DNA of 64,000 nucleotides from Eriocheir sinensis. Lineage: Eukaryota > Arthropoda > Malacostraca > Decapoda > Varunidae. Below are positions 34,790 to 47,197 of the stretch, in pieces. The stretch lies in NCBI RefSeq assembly GCF_024679095.1, contig NC_066509.1, positions 21,144,871-21,208,870 on the forward strand. Reading direction: 5' to 3'. Position 1 is the stretch's first letter. The number at the start of each line of letters is the position of its first letter. The position numbers and the translations under genes were made by a program. The notes under the pieces are model-generated. The model was not told the origin of the DNA and searched no databases. It worked only from the letters and a program-made list of their open reading frames with translations.

Positions 34790-35625
34790 GCTTTTCGCAT
34801 ATCCCGGGAAATCCCGGGATGAAATTAAGTACAAAAAATAGGGGCAAATTTGAGTGCAGGGTGGTTGTGGACTTGAGGTTATATATATATTTATATACAG
34901 GGTGTCCCGTGAGGAATGTTGCGTGTGTGTTAAGGAAGGACTTACTGTTTAGGTATTCTCTTGAGTATCATAAAGCAGCCATGGCACTCCCGTTACCCGT
35001 AACAGAGCTCGTATAATGAACACCATGTCTGCATATTCCACGTTGCTGTATGTATACGGCATTGAGATGAGCGTGACAACTTAACAAAATTACAAAACAA
35101 GCAGCACACTTTCCCTTTTATATGAGACACTTTTCAATCATTTAGTTCATGTTATAAATAAAGAATGCATACGTTTAATTTATCTTCATTTATTTTTAAT
35201 ATATTTTCTCTCATTAAGTACTTTTTTTCATTTTACTGAGTATAAGTGGAAACAAATATATTTTTTTTATCAGCGATAATGAACTACAATTTACATTGTC
35301 ATTCGCATTGGCATTTAGAAGCAGAACAAAAATAAAGTAGTAAACAAAGCATATTGTAGCTCTTATTCTTATTCCTTTAATTTTGTTAAGAAACAAAGTG
35401 TATGCTGGAAATTTGGAATTAAACATTAAGTGGAATTAATAAGACAGTTAATCTGCTGTAATATTTCTACATATCTATTAATGTTAAGCACATCAAAATC
35501 CTGAAAGGGAAACTAGCTATAATGTGCAATTTTAGACAATTGAAAATCCCTGGAGTTCCCGGGATCCTGGGATTAGGGCTAATTGTATCCCGGAATCCCG
35601 GGACAAAGAAAAAGGTCAAAAACGA
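34790..35625. mobile_element. Candidate non-autonomous DNA element with inverted TCCCGGGA motifs
   Basis: Left part: atcccgggaaatcccggga (34800-34819). Right part: ttcccgggatcctggga and tatcccggaatcccggga (about 35556-35604), beside caatcccta. The interior is AT-rich and non-coding. Repeated cgataa/tcccggga-type words near both ends are a habit of hAT-like non-autonomous elements. A 6-base gttcag occurs at both edges (34781 and 35635 regions), but the terminal inverted repeats are poor, so the call is tentative. Confidence 0.35.
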
Positions 35626-36937
35626 CAATCCCTAGTTCAGCCTGAAAATGGTCACGTAATTCGCTGTGGAAGGGGAATGGGAAGAAAAGGAGGAGGGAAG
35701 GAGGAAGAAAAAATAGCAACAAATGAGTGAGGGAAAAGAGAAGAAGAATAGTGCGTCACTGATAGGGGCTGGAAGAGAAGGCTGGAGGAAATAAAGGATA
35801 AAAAGGAATACATTCGAGGAGAGTAGAATAAAAGGCAAAGAATGAGAGAAAATTAAATTTATAACGAAAACATCATCATAAAAACAAATTCTTGGAAGTG
35901 ATGGGGAGAAGAATGGGTGATGGGAAGTGATGGGAGTCAGGTGATGGTAAGTGGTAGGAAGAGATGGTGAGGGAAAGTGATAGGGTTGGAGATGAGGGGA
36001 AGATAAGAGAGTGAGGGGAAGAGGAGAGGGTGAAGGGGAGTGATGGGAAAGAGAGCAGGTGACAGGGGTGATGGGAAGAAGAAAGGGTGATGGGATGGGA
36101 TAGGGAAGAGGAGCGGGTGATGATAAGTGGTGGGGAAGACGAGCGGGTGAGAAAAAAGTGATGGGAAGGAGAGAGTGAGGGGCAGTGATGGGTAGGACGA
36201 GTGGGTGAGGGAAAGTGATGGGGATGCGGGTGGCGGGGAGGTGATGGGGTGCAAGTGAGGGGAGTTGAGTATCGCTCCGGCCTGGCCACCTGTGATTCAC
36301 TTCAGGAAATGGCTATGCACCTGGCGGGGAGACGGATTAGGGGCGGGGACGGGAGGGGAGGGGAGAAGAGGGGAGGGGCGGGAAAGGGTGGAATGGGAGA
36401 GGTGGATGATAAGGCGTGGCAGAGTAGACAGGAGATGGATGAAAGGGAGGTAAAGAGAAGGGAGGAGGGAGAGAAGGAGAAACGGAGAGAGAGCCGCACG
36501 TGTGAGGTAAAAATAAGAAACAAATGGAGGAGAGGAAGAAGGGCAGACGAAAGAGGGGAGAATAACGTGGGGAAAAAAAGGGAATGAAGGTAAACGGAAA
36601 CGAAGGGAGAAGAGGGAAATATAAAGAAAGAAACCGAGAAAGGAAGAGGGGGAATGATGATGAGGGCTAGGAGAGGAAAGGAAAGGGGGAGTAGTAGGAA
36701 AGGAAAAAGGGGAAGAGGAGTAAAAGGGGAGGAGAGGAAAGAGAGAATAATGGAATGGATGAGAGATAATGGGAGTGCAGTGAATGGAAGGGGAGAGGAA
36801 AGGAGGATGGATATGGAAATGGAAAGAGGAGGCAAAGAAAAGAAAAAAAGGGGAAAAGGGGGGGAAAGAAAATGATGGATGGAGAAGGAGAATGGAGAGG
36901 GGATGAAAAGGGGAAGAGAAGGTAAGGGAGGGGGAGT
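35626..36937. other. No gene seen; purine-rich
   Basis: Strongly A/G-rich on plus (GGGA, GGAA words). The long frames on minus are runs of Ser/Pro/Phe/Leu from composition. Confidence 0.65.
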
Positions 36938-37822
36938 GTGGGGAAAGGTAGGGCAAGTTATGGAAGGATAAAGAACGGGGCGGGGAGGGGAGAGATAGGG
37001 GGGGAGAGGAAGGTGAAGTGTGTGGAGGGAGAGAAGGAGAGGAGGGATGGAGGGGAAACTGCAAATAATGAAATAGGAAATGATAGGGAAAGGGAAGGAA
37101 AAGCTGTGAAGGAAAATATGGAAAGAACAGAGGACGGGCTAAGAATCTTTTATACTAACAGCAAGAACCTTAGAAACAGGATAGACTTACAAAGGGGTGC
37201 AGCTTGTTCAGATTTTTTTTACATTATAGCGATTACTGAGACATGGATAGACAGTGCCAATATAAATTTTAGATCAGAATTTGAAATAACGGGTTATCAG
37301 ATGTTTCATAAAGACAGGAGAGGCAGAAAGGAAGGTGGAGTTGCGTTATATGTTAAAGACTCACTTAAATGTTTAGTTAACAATTCAGTCAAAACTAACA
37401 TGTATTCAAAATCAGTTTGGGTAAACGTTTACAAAAGGAAAGAAAAACTAACTCTAGGAGTTATGTACAGGCCACCCAACCTTAATAGGCAGGATACGAG
37501 TATATTACTACGGGAGATTGTCAGGGCGAGTAGGAGTAAAAATGTCTGCGTAATGGGATACTTTAACTATAGGAATATAGACTGGGAAGACCTAGTGAGT
37601 GACCTGGAAGCCGAGGATTGTATTGAAGTTATACGAGATAATTTCCTTAAGCAGGTAGTTACTGAGCCTATCAGAGGAGATAACATATTAGACTTAGTCC
37701 TAACCAATAATGGGAACTTGCTACGTGAGTTGGAGGTGGGCGGAGAGTTAGGAAATAGTGACCACAGAACGGTTCGTTTTATCTTAGACTGGGCGGTAAC
37801 CCGCGACCAAACCCAGTGTTAG
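36938..37822 (+). pseudogene. A1 ORF2 endonuclease
   Basis: The domain starts about residue 66 (37135) with RIFYTNSKNLRN. Then come AITETWIDS (catalytic Glu), GVMYRPPN, VMGYFNYRNIDW and GNSDHRTVRF. In relatives the metal-site motif is GDFN; here Asp is replaced by Tyr (GYFN), which should disable the nuclease. The first ~60 residues are purine-rich flank. The frame breaks near 37815, where one base is gained or lost before VPDFRRADYEGL. Confidence 0.85.
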
Positions 37823-38853
37823 TGCCAGATTTTAGAAGAGCAGATTACGAGGGGCTTCGAAGACATATTGAAGGGGTAAACTGGGATAATTTAGGGATTC
37901 ATGAGGGCCAGAACTGCGGATTGGAGAGCCAGGAGAACCAGGTAGAAATGTCTTACAATAATTTAGTTAGAGTAATAGTAGAGGGGCAAGGACAGCATAT
38001 AACACAGCGATCACTTAGAAAAGATAACAATGACCCTAAGTGGATGACTCGTGGACTAAAACACGAGATAGGTTTAAAAAAGGGAATTTATCAGAAAATA
38101 ATGAATGGTGAAACACATCTCAGGGGCCGGTACGTCGAACTATCTAGATTAGTTAAGAAAAACACCAGGATAGCAAAAAGGAACTATGAGATCAAAGTAG
38201 CAAATGAGGCGAAAAGTAATCCTAAGGGCTTCTTTCAGATGTATAGAACAAAAGCACGGGAGAAAATTGGACCGCTGAAAACAAACACAGGGGAGCTAGT
38301 AGAAAATTACGAAAATATGAGCACATTGTTGAACGACTACTTCCTTTCAGTATTCACACACGAGGATCGAACGACTATACCGGAAAGGGTTCAGGTGTAC
38401 GAGGGCGGGGATGGCGATAAATTGAGGGATTTAATCATTACCAGGCAAGTAGTTCAGGATGAGATAGATAAGCTTAAGAAGAACAAGTCGCCAGGTCCTG
38501 ACGGGATATTTCCGAGGGTATTAAAGGAATTAGGTGATGTATTTAGTGACCCACTAACCGACATCTTTAAGATGTCGGTAAATACTGGCTATGTGCCTAG
38601 CCTATGGAAAGTAGCTAATGTGACGCCGATTTTCAAAAAGGGGGAAAGGTCAGTTGCTTCAAACTATCGCCCAATTAGCTTAACATCGGTTATAGGCAAG
38701 ATGCTGGAGTCCATAATAGCCAGGAACATTCGGGAGCATTTAGAGAAACATCGCTTAATTCATGACTCGCAGCATGGGTTTACAAAAGGTAGGTCATGCC
38801 TTACCAATCTCTTGTCCTTGAGGCGGTTGACAAAGATGAAAATTATGATGTAA
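37816..38853 (+). pseudogene. A1 ORF2 linker and RT fingers
   Basis: PDFRRADYEGLRRHIEGVNW, DPKWMTRGLKHEI and EAKSNPKGFFQMYRTKARE form the linker. The fingers are KKNKSPGPDGIFPRVLKEL, VTPIFKKGERSVASNYRPIS and QHGFTKGRSCLTNLLS. After LLSL the frame is lost: compared with A2, 16 bases are missing at about 38820 (A2 reads ctacaataaagtattta where A1 has one g), a deletion that shifts the frame. Confidence 0.88.
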
Positions 38854-39932
38854 TCTATCTTGATTTTAGTAAAGCGTTTGACAAAGTTCTTCACCAACGA
38901 CTGTTACTTAAGTTACAGGCTCACGGAGTAGAGGGTAAAGTTTTGAACTGGGTCAAGGCGTGGCTTAGCAATTGGAAGCAAAGAGTGCAAATCAATGGTA
39001 AAAGATCTAACTGGGGATGTGTTACGAGTGGGGTCCCAAAAGGTTCGGTATTAGGTCCACTTTTGTTTATTATTTATATCAAGGACTTAGATACAGGAAT
39101 TAGTAGTGGTGTTAGTAAGTTTGCAGATGATACCAAGATCGGTAGAGTAATTGAGTCGGATCAGGACGCTAGTATTCTCCAGGGTGAACTAAACAGATTG
39201 TATGACTGGGCGGATAAATGGCAGATGGAGTTCAATATAGGGAAGTGCAGTATTCTGAGTGTAGGTAGGAACAACCCCTCACATAACTATTTATTAAATG
39301 ACACTATCATAAGCAGGTCTGGGTGCGAGAGGGATTTACGGGTTTTAGTGAGCTCTGATCTCCGTCCAAAGGCACAATGCATTCAAGCTAGAAATCAAGC
39401 AAATAGGGTACTGGGATTTATTTCAAGGAGCGTAAGCAACAGAAACGCCGAAGTCTTCCTCAAACAATATTTAGCATTAGTTAGACCTCATCTTGACTAT
39501 GCGGTTCAGTTCTGGTCACCTTACTATATAATGGATATCAAAATGTTAGAATCGGTGCAGAGGAGGATGACTAAGATGATGCAGGGGTTGAGAAACTTGC
39601 CATACGAGGAAAGACTCAAACAGTTAAACTTGCATTCTCTAGAAAGGCGAAGGGTGCGTGGAGACATGATCGAGGTTTATAAATGGATGAAGGGCTTTAA
39701 TAAGGGAGACATTCATAAGGTTTTGTTGGTAAGAGAACCGGGTAGGACACGAAGTAATGGGTTTAAACTGGATAAACTCAGATTCAACAGGGACATAGGA
39801 AAAAATTGGTTTACAAACAGGGTGGTGGATGAGTGGAAAAGGCTTAGCAGTCATGTGGTGAGTGGCAATACAATTGTCACATTCAAAAATAAATTAGATA
39901 AATTCATGGACAGCGATATTAGGTGGGATTAG
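38796..39932 (+). pseudogene. A1 ORF2 RT palm to C-terminus
   Basis: YDVIYLDFSKAFDKVLHQR, SGVPKGSVLGPLLFIIYIKD (Gln to Lys in the PQG motif) and KFADDTKIG, with FADD encoded at 39120-39131. Next are GKCSILSVGRNNPSHNY, GCERDLRVLVSSDLRP, VRPHLDYAVQFWSPYY and RTRSNGFKLDKLRFNRDIG, then WFTNRVVDEWKRLSSHV before the stop. Both catalytic Asp are present. The first dozen residues of this frame are out-of-frame overlap. Confidence 0.9.
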
Positions 39933-40034
39933 ATACACGGGAGCTACACGGGAGCTTAGGTTCAGAGGAGCTGCCTCGTACAGGCCTACCGGCCTCTTGC
40001 AGACTCCTATGTTCTTATGTTCTTATGTTCTTAT

Positions 40035-40618
40035 GAAAGAAAGGAAGAGGAAGGGAATAGGAAGGGAAGGAAGAGCAGACATACAAAATATAATTAAAAA
40101 AAGAAAACAAAAGAAAGAAAAGAAAACAATAAGACGTATCCATTAACACTTTCCTCCCTTTTTCCTTCCTTCTATTCCGTCTCTCCACATTCCCTTCCTT
40201 TTCCTTACCCATGTTATCTCTTTTTCTCTCCATCTCCTCCATATCTTCTTTCCATACAAATTTGCCTCTACCTACCTCTCACTCCTTTCTTCTCCACGTT
40301 TTCTCTCTCTTCCTCCTTCGCCTCCTCTTTCTTCATCTTCTTTCCCAGCACCTCTACCATTCTGTCCATTCAGTTGGCCTTTCTTTTCTTTCCGCTTCTC
40401 CCCTTCCCTCTCTTCTTCCTTTCCCTTATTATTCCACCACTTCTTTATCTCTACTTAAATCCTGTTGATCTCCTCTCTTCATTTTTTCCTTTACCACCTC
40501 ACCATTTCCTATTACATTCACCTTCCTGTTTCCCTCCACTTCTTCCTCTCTTCTTTCTCTTCTCTCGATCAATGCCTCGACAGACAAACTGGATGATACT
40601 GAGAACGGAAACAGTCAT
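40035..40618. other. No gene seen; purine- then pyrimidine-rich
   Basis: A/G-rich to about 40130, then T/C-rich; frames are compositional. Confidence 0.6.
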
Positions 40619-41403
<785 letters not shown>

Positions 41404-41452
<49 letters not shown>

Positions 41453-41475
41453 GACACACACACATACACACACAC
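41404..41475. repeat. (CT)n then (AC)n
   Basis: (CT)n at 41404-41449, aatg, then AC with one acat interruption up to the SINE 1 head. Confidence 0.96.
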
Positions 41476-41735
41476 TCCGGTAGCTCAACCGGCTAGAGCG
41501 CCGCGCTGCAAGGCTTCACGGCCAAACAGGTGGCGATTCGAGCCCCGCTCAGGCCGGATTATTTCCGTTGACTAGGAATGGTTACTGTCCCGCCTTGAAC
41601 AAGGGGGATTGGGTGTGTGGTGTGTGAGGTCCTGGTAGTACCCAGAGAGCGACAACAATGAGCATGCACTTACACGTGTCGGGAGGGTACCTGCTGGCGA
41701 AAGCTAGTCCAACTCGTGATCAGGCCGTGGTGAAT

Positions 41736-41738
<3 letters not shown>
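41476..41738 (+). mobile_element. tRNA-derived SINE 1
   Basis: A tRNA-like head has an A box (tagctcaaccggctagagc, 41481-41499), a D arm GCTC/GAGC, a B box gattcgagccc (41535-41545) and closing tccgg/ccgga ends of an acceptor stem. The body has gactaggaatggttac. The 3' end reads gtgatcaggccgtggtgaat, then (AC)n. (AC)n also lies directly 5'. The acceptor and T arms pair, but the anticodon arm is imperfect, so this is a retroposon, not a working tRNA gene. Confidence 0.82.

Positions 41739-41777
<39 letters not shown>
41739..41777. repeat. (AC)n between the two SINEs
   Basis: 39 bases of AC; it is both the 3' tail of SINE 1 and the 5' flank of SINE 2. Confidence 0.97.
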
Positions 41778-41780
<3 letters not shown>

Positions 41781-41963
41781 GGTAGCTCAGTGGTTAGAGC
41801 GTCTGCCTCAACCAAAAAGGACCGGGCTCGATTCCCCGGCCGGGTGAAGATAAGTTTGGGTTTATCTTCTTTCACGTGTAGCTCCTGTTCACGTAGCAGT
41901 GAATAGGTACGCGACGTAAGGCGAGGAGTTGTGACCTCGTTGTCGTGATCAGGCTGTGGTGAG

Positions 41964-41965
<2 letters not shown>
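41778..41965 (+). mobile_element. tRNA-derived SINE 2
   Basis: The head has a clear A box (tagctcagtggttagagc, 41783-41800) and B box (ggctcgattcc, 41825-41835), with cccgg/ccggg acceptor ends. The anticodon arm is degenerate. The body contains cacgtagcagtgaataggta, a motif also in SINE 3. The 3' end reads gtgatcaggctgtggtgagt, almost the same as SINE 1, then (AC)n. The different head with the same tail implies both use the same LINE machinery. Confidence 0.85.

Positions 41966-42015
<50 letters not shown>
41966..42015. repeat. (AC)n at SINE 2 3' end
   Basis: 50 bases of AC continuing directly from the SINE tail. Confidence 0.97.
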
Positions 42016-42017
<2 letters not shown>

Positions 42018-42193
42018 ATTTCTTTGTCTTTCTTTGCTATCTCTTTTTACGACCCCTCCTCCACCTCATCCTCATCCTCCTCCTTATATTTCGTTCACAC
42101 AGGCTCAATATTACACAAATTCACCATTCCTGGAGGACTGAGACAGGAGATAAGAAGAGGTGGAGAAGAGCACGAAGAAGAGAAGGAGAAGGG

Positions 42194-42250
42194 GGAGGAG
42201 GAGGAGGAGGAGGAGGAGGAGGAGGAGGAGGAATAGGAGGAGGAGGAGGA
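42194..42250. repeat. (GGA)n microsatellite
   Basis: About 57 bases of GGA with one aata-type interruption. Confidence 0.93.
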
Positions 42251-42409
42251 GAACGAGGTCACGTTCTCAATAGGGTAACGAGGTTAGCGAGACACACAAG
42301 ATAGGAAAGGGAGAGAGAAAGGGAAGGGAAAGAGAAAGGGGAGAAAAGGAAGAAAAGAGGATGCGGAGATAGAAAGAGAAAAGGTGAAATAAGTATCAGT
42401 AGAATCAGT

Positions 42410-42519
<110 letters not shown>

Positions 42520-42555
42520 AGTATTAGTATTAGTAGTAGTAGTAGTAGTAGTAGT

Positions 42556-43319
42556 ATGAAACGTGAAGAGGAAGGAGATGGAATAGATATTGAAGAAGGG
42601 AGGGAAATGGAGGAGGAGAGGAAGGGAAGAGAGAGGAAAGGAAGAGAGAGGAAGGGAAGAGAGAGGAAGAGGAGTAGAATACGGGATGAGGGTATTGAGT
42701 ACGGAACATTGCGAGCAGGGGAGAGGTAAGGAGGGGAGGGGAGGGAAGGGGTGAGAGGGAAGAGAAAGAGGCTGAGGGTTGGAGATAGGAAGAGAAATGG
42801 AGGAGACGAGGTATGGGGAAGAGTTAGGGCTTGGGGAGGTGAAGGGAAGAGACGAGAGGGATGCGGGGAAGGAAAAGAAGGGAGAAAGTGAGGGGACGAT
42901 GTAATGGAAAGTGAGGGTAAGAAGAGGCAAGTGAAGCTAGATGGAAGGTGGAGGTGGACGGGAAGAAAGAGAGGGGAGAGGAAGGTGAGGGGAAAAGGAA
43001 AGTGGAGGTGAGGAAAAGAAGAGGAAGAAGGAAATGGTGACGGAAAGTTATAGGGAGAGTTTGAGAAAGGAGAAGGGGAAAGGGAGGTGAAAGGACGTGG
43101 TAAAGGGAAGGCAAGGGCAATGAAGAGGTAGCGGAGATGAGGAAGAGGTAAGAAGACTGGGAAGAAGGACAAGAGGGAGGTGAAGGGAAACGGTAAAGGG
43201 GAAGAGGGAAAGGGAGGTGAGGGGAAGGGAGGCCATTCCCGTATTCACCCACACATCTATTATGATGCCAATATCTCACTCCTCCTCTCCCCTCCTTCCT
43301 ATTTGTCCAGTCACGAAAG
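42556..43319. other. No gene seen; purine-rich
   Basis: A/G-rich (GGGAA, GAGGG words). The long minus frames are Ser/Pro/Phe/Leu runs from composition. Confidence 0.65.
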
Positions 43320-43560
<241 letters not shown>

Positions 43561-43796
43561 CGATGTCCTTTCCGGTTCAAGGAACCTGTAGCCTCGCGGG
43601 ACACAGAGGAGGAGGAGCAGCAGCAGGAGGAGGAGGAGGAGGAGGAGGAGCAGGAGGAAGAGGAGGATGTAGATAGGATAATAGGACCATAAAGCGTGAC
43701 GGGTTAGAAGGACGAGGGGAAAAGAGAAAGACATGGGTAGCAATAAGAGATGGAAAGGAGGCATGATGGACAACAGGAAGACAGGAGATGCACTTG

Positions 43797-43925
43797 GAGG
43801 AGGAGGAGGAGGAGACGGAGGAGGAGGGGGAAACATGGAAACATAGAACATGGAAATGCAGGCAACAGAAAGCCTATTGGCTCATTACGAGGTTGCCCGC
43901 TTTGGCGGTTTAATCTGCTCGAAAG
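43797..43925 (-). mobile_element. B-family 3' tail fragment (B3)
   Basis: The reverse strand matches the last ~100 bases of B2 (gagccaataggctttctgtt, tgcatttccatgt, ttccccctcctcc). It ends in (TCC)n, seen as GGA on plus at 43797-43831. It is cut at the 5' side near 43925. Only untranslated sequence remains. Confidence 0.85.
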
Positions 43926-44820
43926 AGCAGAGGAAGAGGATGATAATGAAAAATATGAAAGGGCAAAGACGATACAAATGAAATAGAAAAGAAGAAATTA
44001 ATAAACATAAGAAAACAAAGAGAACAACAAAGAATAAATCATATATAATATAAATAAAAAGAAGAAAGAAAAATATGCCTCACGAAATCGGAAAGTTCCT
44101 GAAATTATAAAAAAAATAAGATAAAAGATGAGATGAGAAGGAAAATATGAAAATAAAAGTTTCTTCAGTTCCGTCTCTGTTTTCCATTTTTATCAAATAT
44201 TATTATCATCAGTATTACTATTATTACTTTCATTATTTTTATTACTTTGATTTTGATTCCATTGCTATTACTTTCATATTTATTTCTTCGTCCTTTCAAA
44301 TTTTCATTCATATGTCAAAAAAAATGTTTTGGGTATTTTTTTCCTCTTCCTTATCATCCTATCCTATCATTTCTTCTTCCTTATATTTCCTTTTATTCCT
44401 TTCTCACCTCCTGTATCTGACTTCCTCCTTCTCCTTCCTTCTCTCTTTCTTTCTTGTTATTACCTGTCCTTCCTTTATTTTCTTTCTTATATTTCTTGCT
44501 ATCATATTTTTCCTCTTATATTTGTCGTTTTTTCCTGTCTCTTTCCTGTTTCGAATTTTTCTCCTCCTCCATATTTCCATCCTCTCTTCCTCCTCCTGCT
44601 GCTTAATCTTCTTTATCTTCCTCCCTCCCTGACAGCCACTGCGTTTTTCCTTTCTTCAAGACCTACTTTTTTTCTTCCCCTTCTTCTTCTTCTGTTTCTT
44701 CTTCTTCTTCTTCTTCTTCTTCTTCTTCTTCTTCTCCTTCTTCTCCTCCTCCTCCTCCTCTCCCTGCTCCTGCTTTTACCTTCGCCTTAAAGCGAAAAGA
44801 AAAGGTAAATCTCGCTGCCA
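43926..44820. other. No gene seen; AT-rich, T/C-rich and (TTC)n
   Basis: A-rich to 44150, T-rich to 44680, and (TTC)n with (CTC)n at 44681-44762. Compositional frames only. Confidence 0.6.
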
Positions 44821-45270
44821 TCTCTCTCTCTCTCTCTCTGACCGTCGTGGGAGGGTGTGCAGCTTGTCCCGGTGTATAAGGCCAATTTTGGGCCTCCAGT
44901 TCCCCACAACCGTCATAACTTACTGGATTACAACAACACCATGGAGCCGTGTACTACACAGTGAACGGTGCAAGGTAGTCGCAAAGTGCAACAGATCGAG
45001 CGACAACACCAGGGTCATCACGAATAGACCTGTGTGTATGACCCCCTCGCAGCTACGCCTCTACGTGATAGACCGCCACCACCGCCCTGGCGGCTATGTG
45101 CAGTGAATTATAACTCTGGACAGTGTAATGTACGATGTGTAGCGCCTTAGTAACAGTGCAATGAGAGACAGCACTACTAAGTGTTATTAGGTGTACGCCT
45201 GGCAACGGAGTCCACGACCTCCCTCCCCCCTCCCCCCCTCGCCCCCGACACCTGACACCTGACCCCTGAC

Positions 45271-45678
45271 ATGGCGCCCACCTCTGCCTCAACCACATCC
45301 CCTCACGCCGAAAACACCGAAAATGAGAGCAGCGAATCGTCTTCCATTCAACCTTCAGTTGACTTCCTGATTCAAAACTTCACAAAAATTCAACTTCAGA
45401 GAAAGTGTAGAGAGCTTGAACTATCAAATGTGTGGGACACGAAAGACAAGCTCGAGGACAAAATAGCAAGAGAACTGACCAACAGAAACCTCCCTCTCCC
45501 TATGCCAAACGGTGAAAACCCCGCCTTACTGAACATGTCTAATAAACCAACCTCTATGTCTCATGACTACATGGAGGAGAAACTAAATAGCATCATGAGT
45601 GATATTGAAAAAAAGGAGAGGGAAATACAACATCTCAGTGTAGAGCTAAAAGATATGAACAACATGGTACAGGAACTG
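45271..45678 (+). pseudogene. D ORF1, N-terminal part (SAP-like)
   Basis: ATG at 45271. After a Ser/Thr/Glu-rich start, residues ~31-70 read FLIQNFTKIQLQRKCRELEL and KDKLEDKIARELTNR. This Leu/Lys spacing resembles a SAP DNA-binding motif. Residues 100-135 (EKLNSIMSDIEKKEREIQHL...) form a coiled-coil-like stretch ending MVQEL at the A2 insertion. Removing A2 and one copy of its aactg duplication continues in frame as YKRMTLSESLR at 47198. The SAP resemblance is by eye. Confidence 0.7.
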
Positions 45679-47192
45679 GGTATTAAAGGAGCTAGGTGAT
45701 ATAATCAGTGACCCACTAACCGACATCTTTAAGATGTCGGTAAATACTGGCTATGTGCCGAGCCTATGGAAAGTAGCTAATGTGACGCCGATTTTTAAAA
45801 AGGGGGACAGGTCAGTTGCTTCAAACTATCGCCCAATTAGCTTAACATCGGTTATAGGGAAGATGCTGGAGTCCATAATAGCCAGGAACATTCGGGAGCA
45901 TTTAGAGAAACATAGCTTAATTCACGACTCGCAGCATGGGTTCACAAAAGGTAGGTCATGCCTCACCAATCTCTTGTCCTTCTACAATAAAGTATTTAAG
46001 GCGGTTGACAGAGATGAAAATTATGATGTAATCTATCTTGATTTTAGTAAAGCGTTTGACAAAGTTCCTCACCAACGACTGTTGCTTAAATTACAGGCTC
46101 ACGGAGTAGAGGGTAAAGTTTTGAACTGGGTCAAGGCGTGGCTTAGCAATAGGAAGCAAAGAGTGCAAATCAATGGTAAAAGATCTGACTGGGGATGTGT
46201 TACAGTGGGGTCCCAAGGTTCGGTATTAGGTCCACTTTTGTTTATTATTTATATCAATGACTTAGACACAGGAATTAGTAGTGATGTTAGTAAATTTGCA
46301 GATGATACCAAGATCGGTAGAGTAATTGAGTCGGATCAGGACGCTAGTATTCTCCAAGGTGAACTCAACAGATTATATGACTGGGCGGATAAATGGCAGA
46401 TGGAGTTCAATGTAGGAAAGTGCAGTATTCTGAGTGTAGGTAGGAACAACCCCTCACATAACTATTGCTTAAATGACACTCTCATAAGTAGGTCTGGGTG
46501 CGAGGATTTAGGGGTCTTAGTGAGCTCTGATCTCCGTCCAAGGGCACAATGCATTCAAGCTAGAAATCGAGCTAATAGGGTACTGGGATTTATTTCAAGG
46601 AGCGTAAGCAACAGAAGCCCTGAAGTCTTCCTCAAACTATATTTAGCATTAGTTAGACCTCATCTTGACTATGCGGTTCAGTTCTGGTCACCCTACTATA
46701 GAATGGATATCAAAATGTTAGAATCGGTGCAGAGGAGGATGACTAAGATGATTCAGGGGTTGAGAAACTTGCCATACGAGGAAAGACTCAAACAGTTAAA
46801 CTTGCATTCTCTAGAAAGGCGAAGGGTGCGTGGAGACATGATCGAGGTTTATAAATGGATGAAGGGCTTTAATAAGGGAGACATTCATAAGGTTTTGTTG
46901 GTAAGAGAACCGGGTAGGACACGAAGTAACGGGTTTAAACTGGATAAATTCAGATTCAACAGGGACATAGGCAAAAATTGGTTTACTAATAGGGTGGTGG
47001 ATGAGTGGAATAGGCTTAGCAGTCATGTGGTGAGTGCCAATACAATTGTCACATTCAAAAATAGACTAGATAAATTCATGGACAGCGATATTAGGTGGGG
47101 TTAGATACACGGGAGCTTAGGGTCAAAGGAGCTGCCTCGTACAGGCCTACCGGCCTCTTGCAGACTCCTGCGTTCTTATGTTCTTATGTTCT
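45679..47192 (+). mobile_element. A-family CR1-like LINE, 5'-truncated copy A2, nested in D ORF1
   Basis: It starts inside the RT fingers (tattaaaggagctaggtgat) and ends with gcctaccggcctcttgcag, actcc and (TTCTTATG)n. The 5 bases aactg are present on both sides (45674-45678 and 47193-47197) as a target duplication, and removing the insert restores the D ORF1 frame exactly. It is the youngest-looking A copy and shares nearly all sites with A1. Confidence 0.96.
45734..47104 (+). pseudogene. A2 reverse transcriptase, fingers to C-terminus
   Basis: An open frame of 456 codons; the frame is already open from 45679, so the Met at 45734 is only the first ATG. Motifs: VTPIFKKGDRSVASNYRPIS, QHGFTKGRSCLTNLLSFYN, YDVIYLDFSKAFDKVPHQR and KFADDTKIG (FADD at 46295-46306), then VRPHLDYAVQFWSPYYRM and WFTNRVVDEWNRLSSHV. 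The PQG region reads VTVGSQGSVLGP: relatives have VTSGVPQGSVLGP, so two small deletions there cancel and keep the frame. No endonuclease is present because of 5' truncation. It cannot jump on its own. Confidence 0.92.
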
Positions 47193-47197
47193 AACTG

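Larger units (their letters stand above)
36938..40034 (+). mobile_element. A-family CR1-like LINE, near-complete copy A1
   Basis: Endonuclease and RT in three frames, then a short 3' untranslated region ending gcctaccggcctcttgcag, actcc and (TTCTTATG)n at 40010-40034. The same tail ends A2, A3 and A4. The 5' boundary is unclear because it merges with purine-rich DNA; the first convincing element sequence is near 37110. Two frame breaks and some changed key residues show it is dead but fairly young. Confidence 0.87.

Noticed and set aside
34895..34930. Mariner-like terminus (acagggtgtcccgtgagg)
   Set aside because: Resembles a mariner/Tc1-type end, but no inverted partner or transposase remnant was found within the next kilobase.
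35632..37064. Long minus-strand frames rich in Ser/Pro/Phe/Leu
   Set aside because: Produced by purine-rich plus-strand composition; no internal repeats, domains or start context, and neighbouring frames look the same.
41476..41965. Functional tRNA genes
   Set aside because: A and B boxes are present but anticodon arms are imperfect and each copy continues into a SINE body and shared tail.
44855..45106. 83-codon frame in the D leader
   Set aside because: It lies in the 5' untranslated region before ORF1, shows no motif, and its start context is weak; it may be a chance upstream frame.
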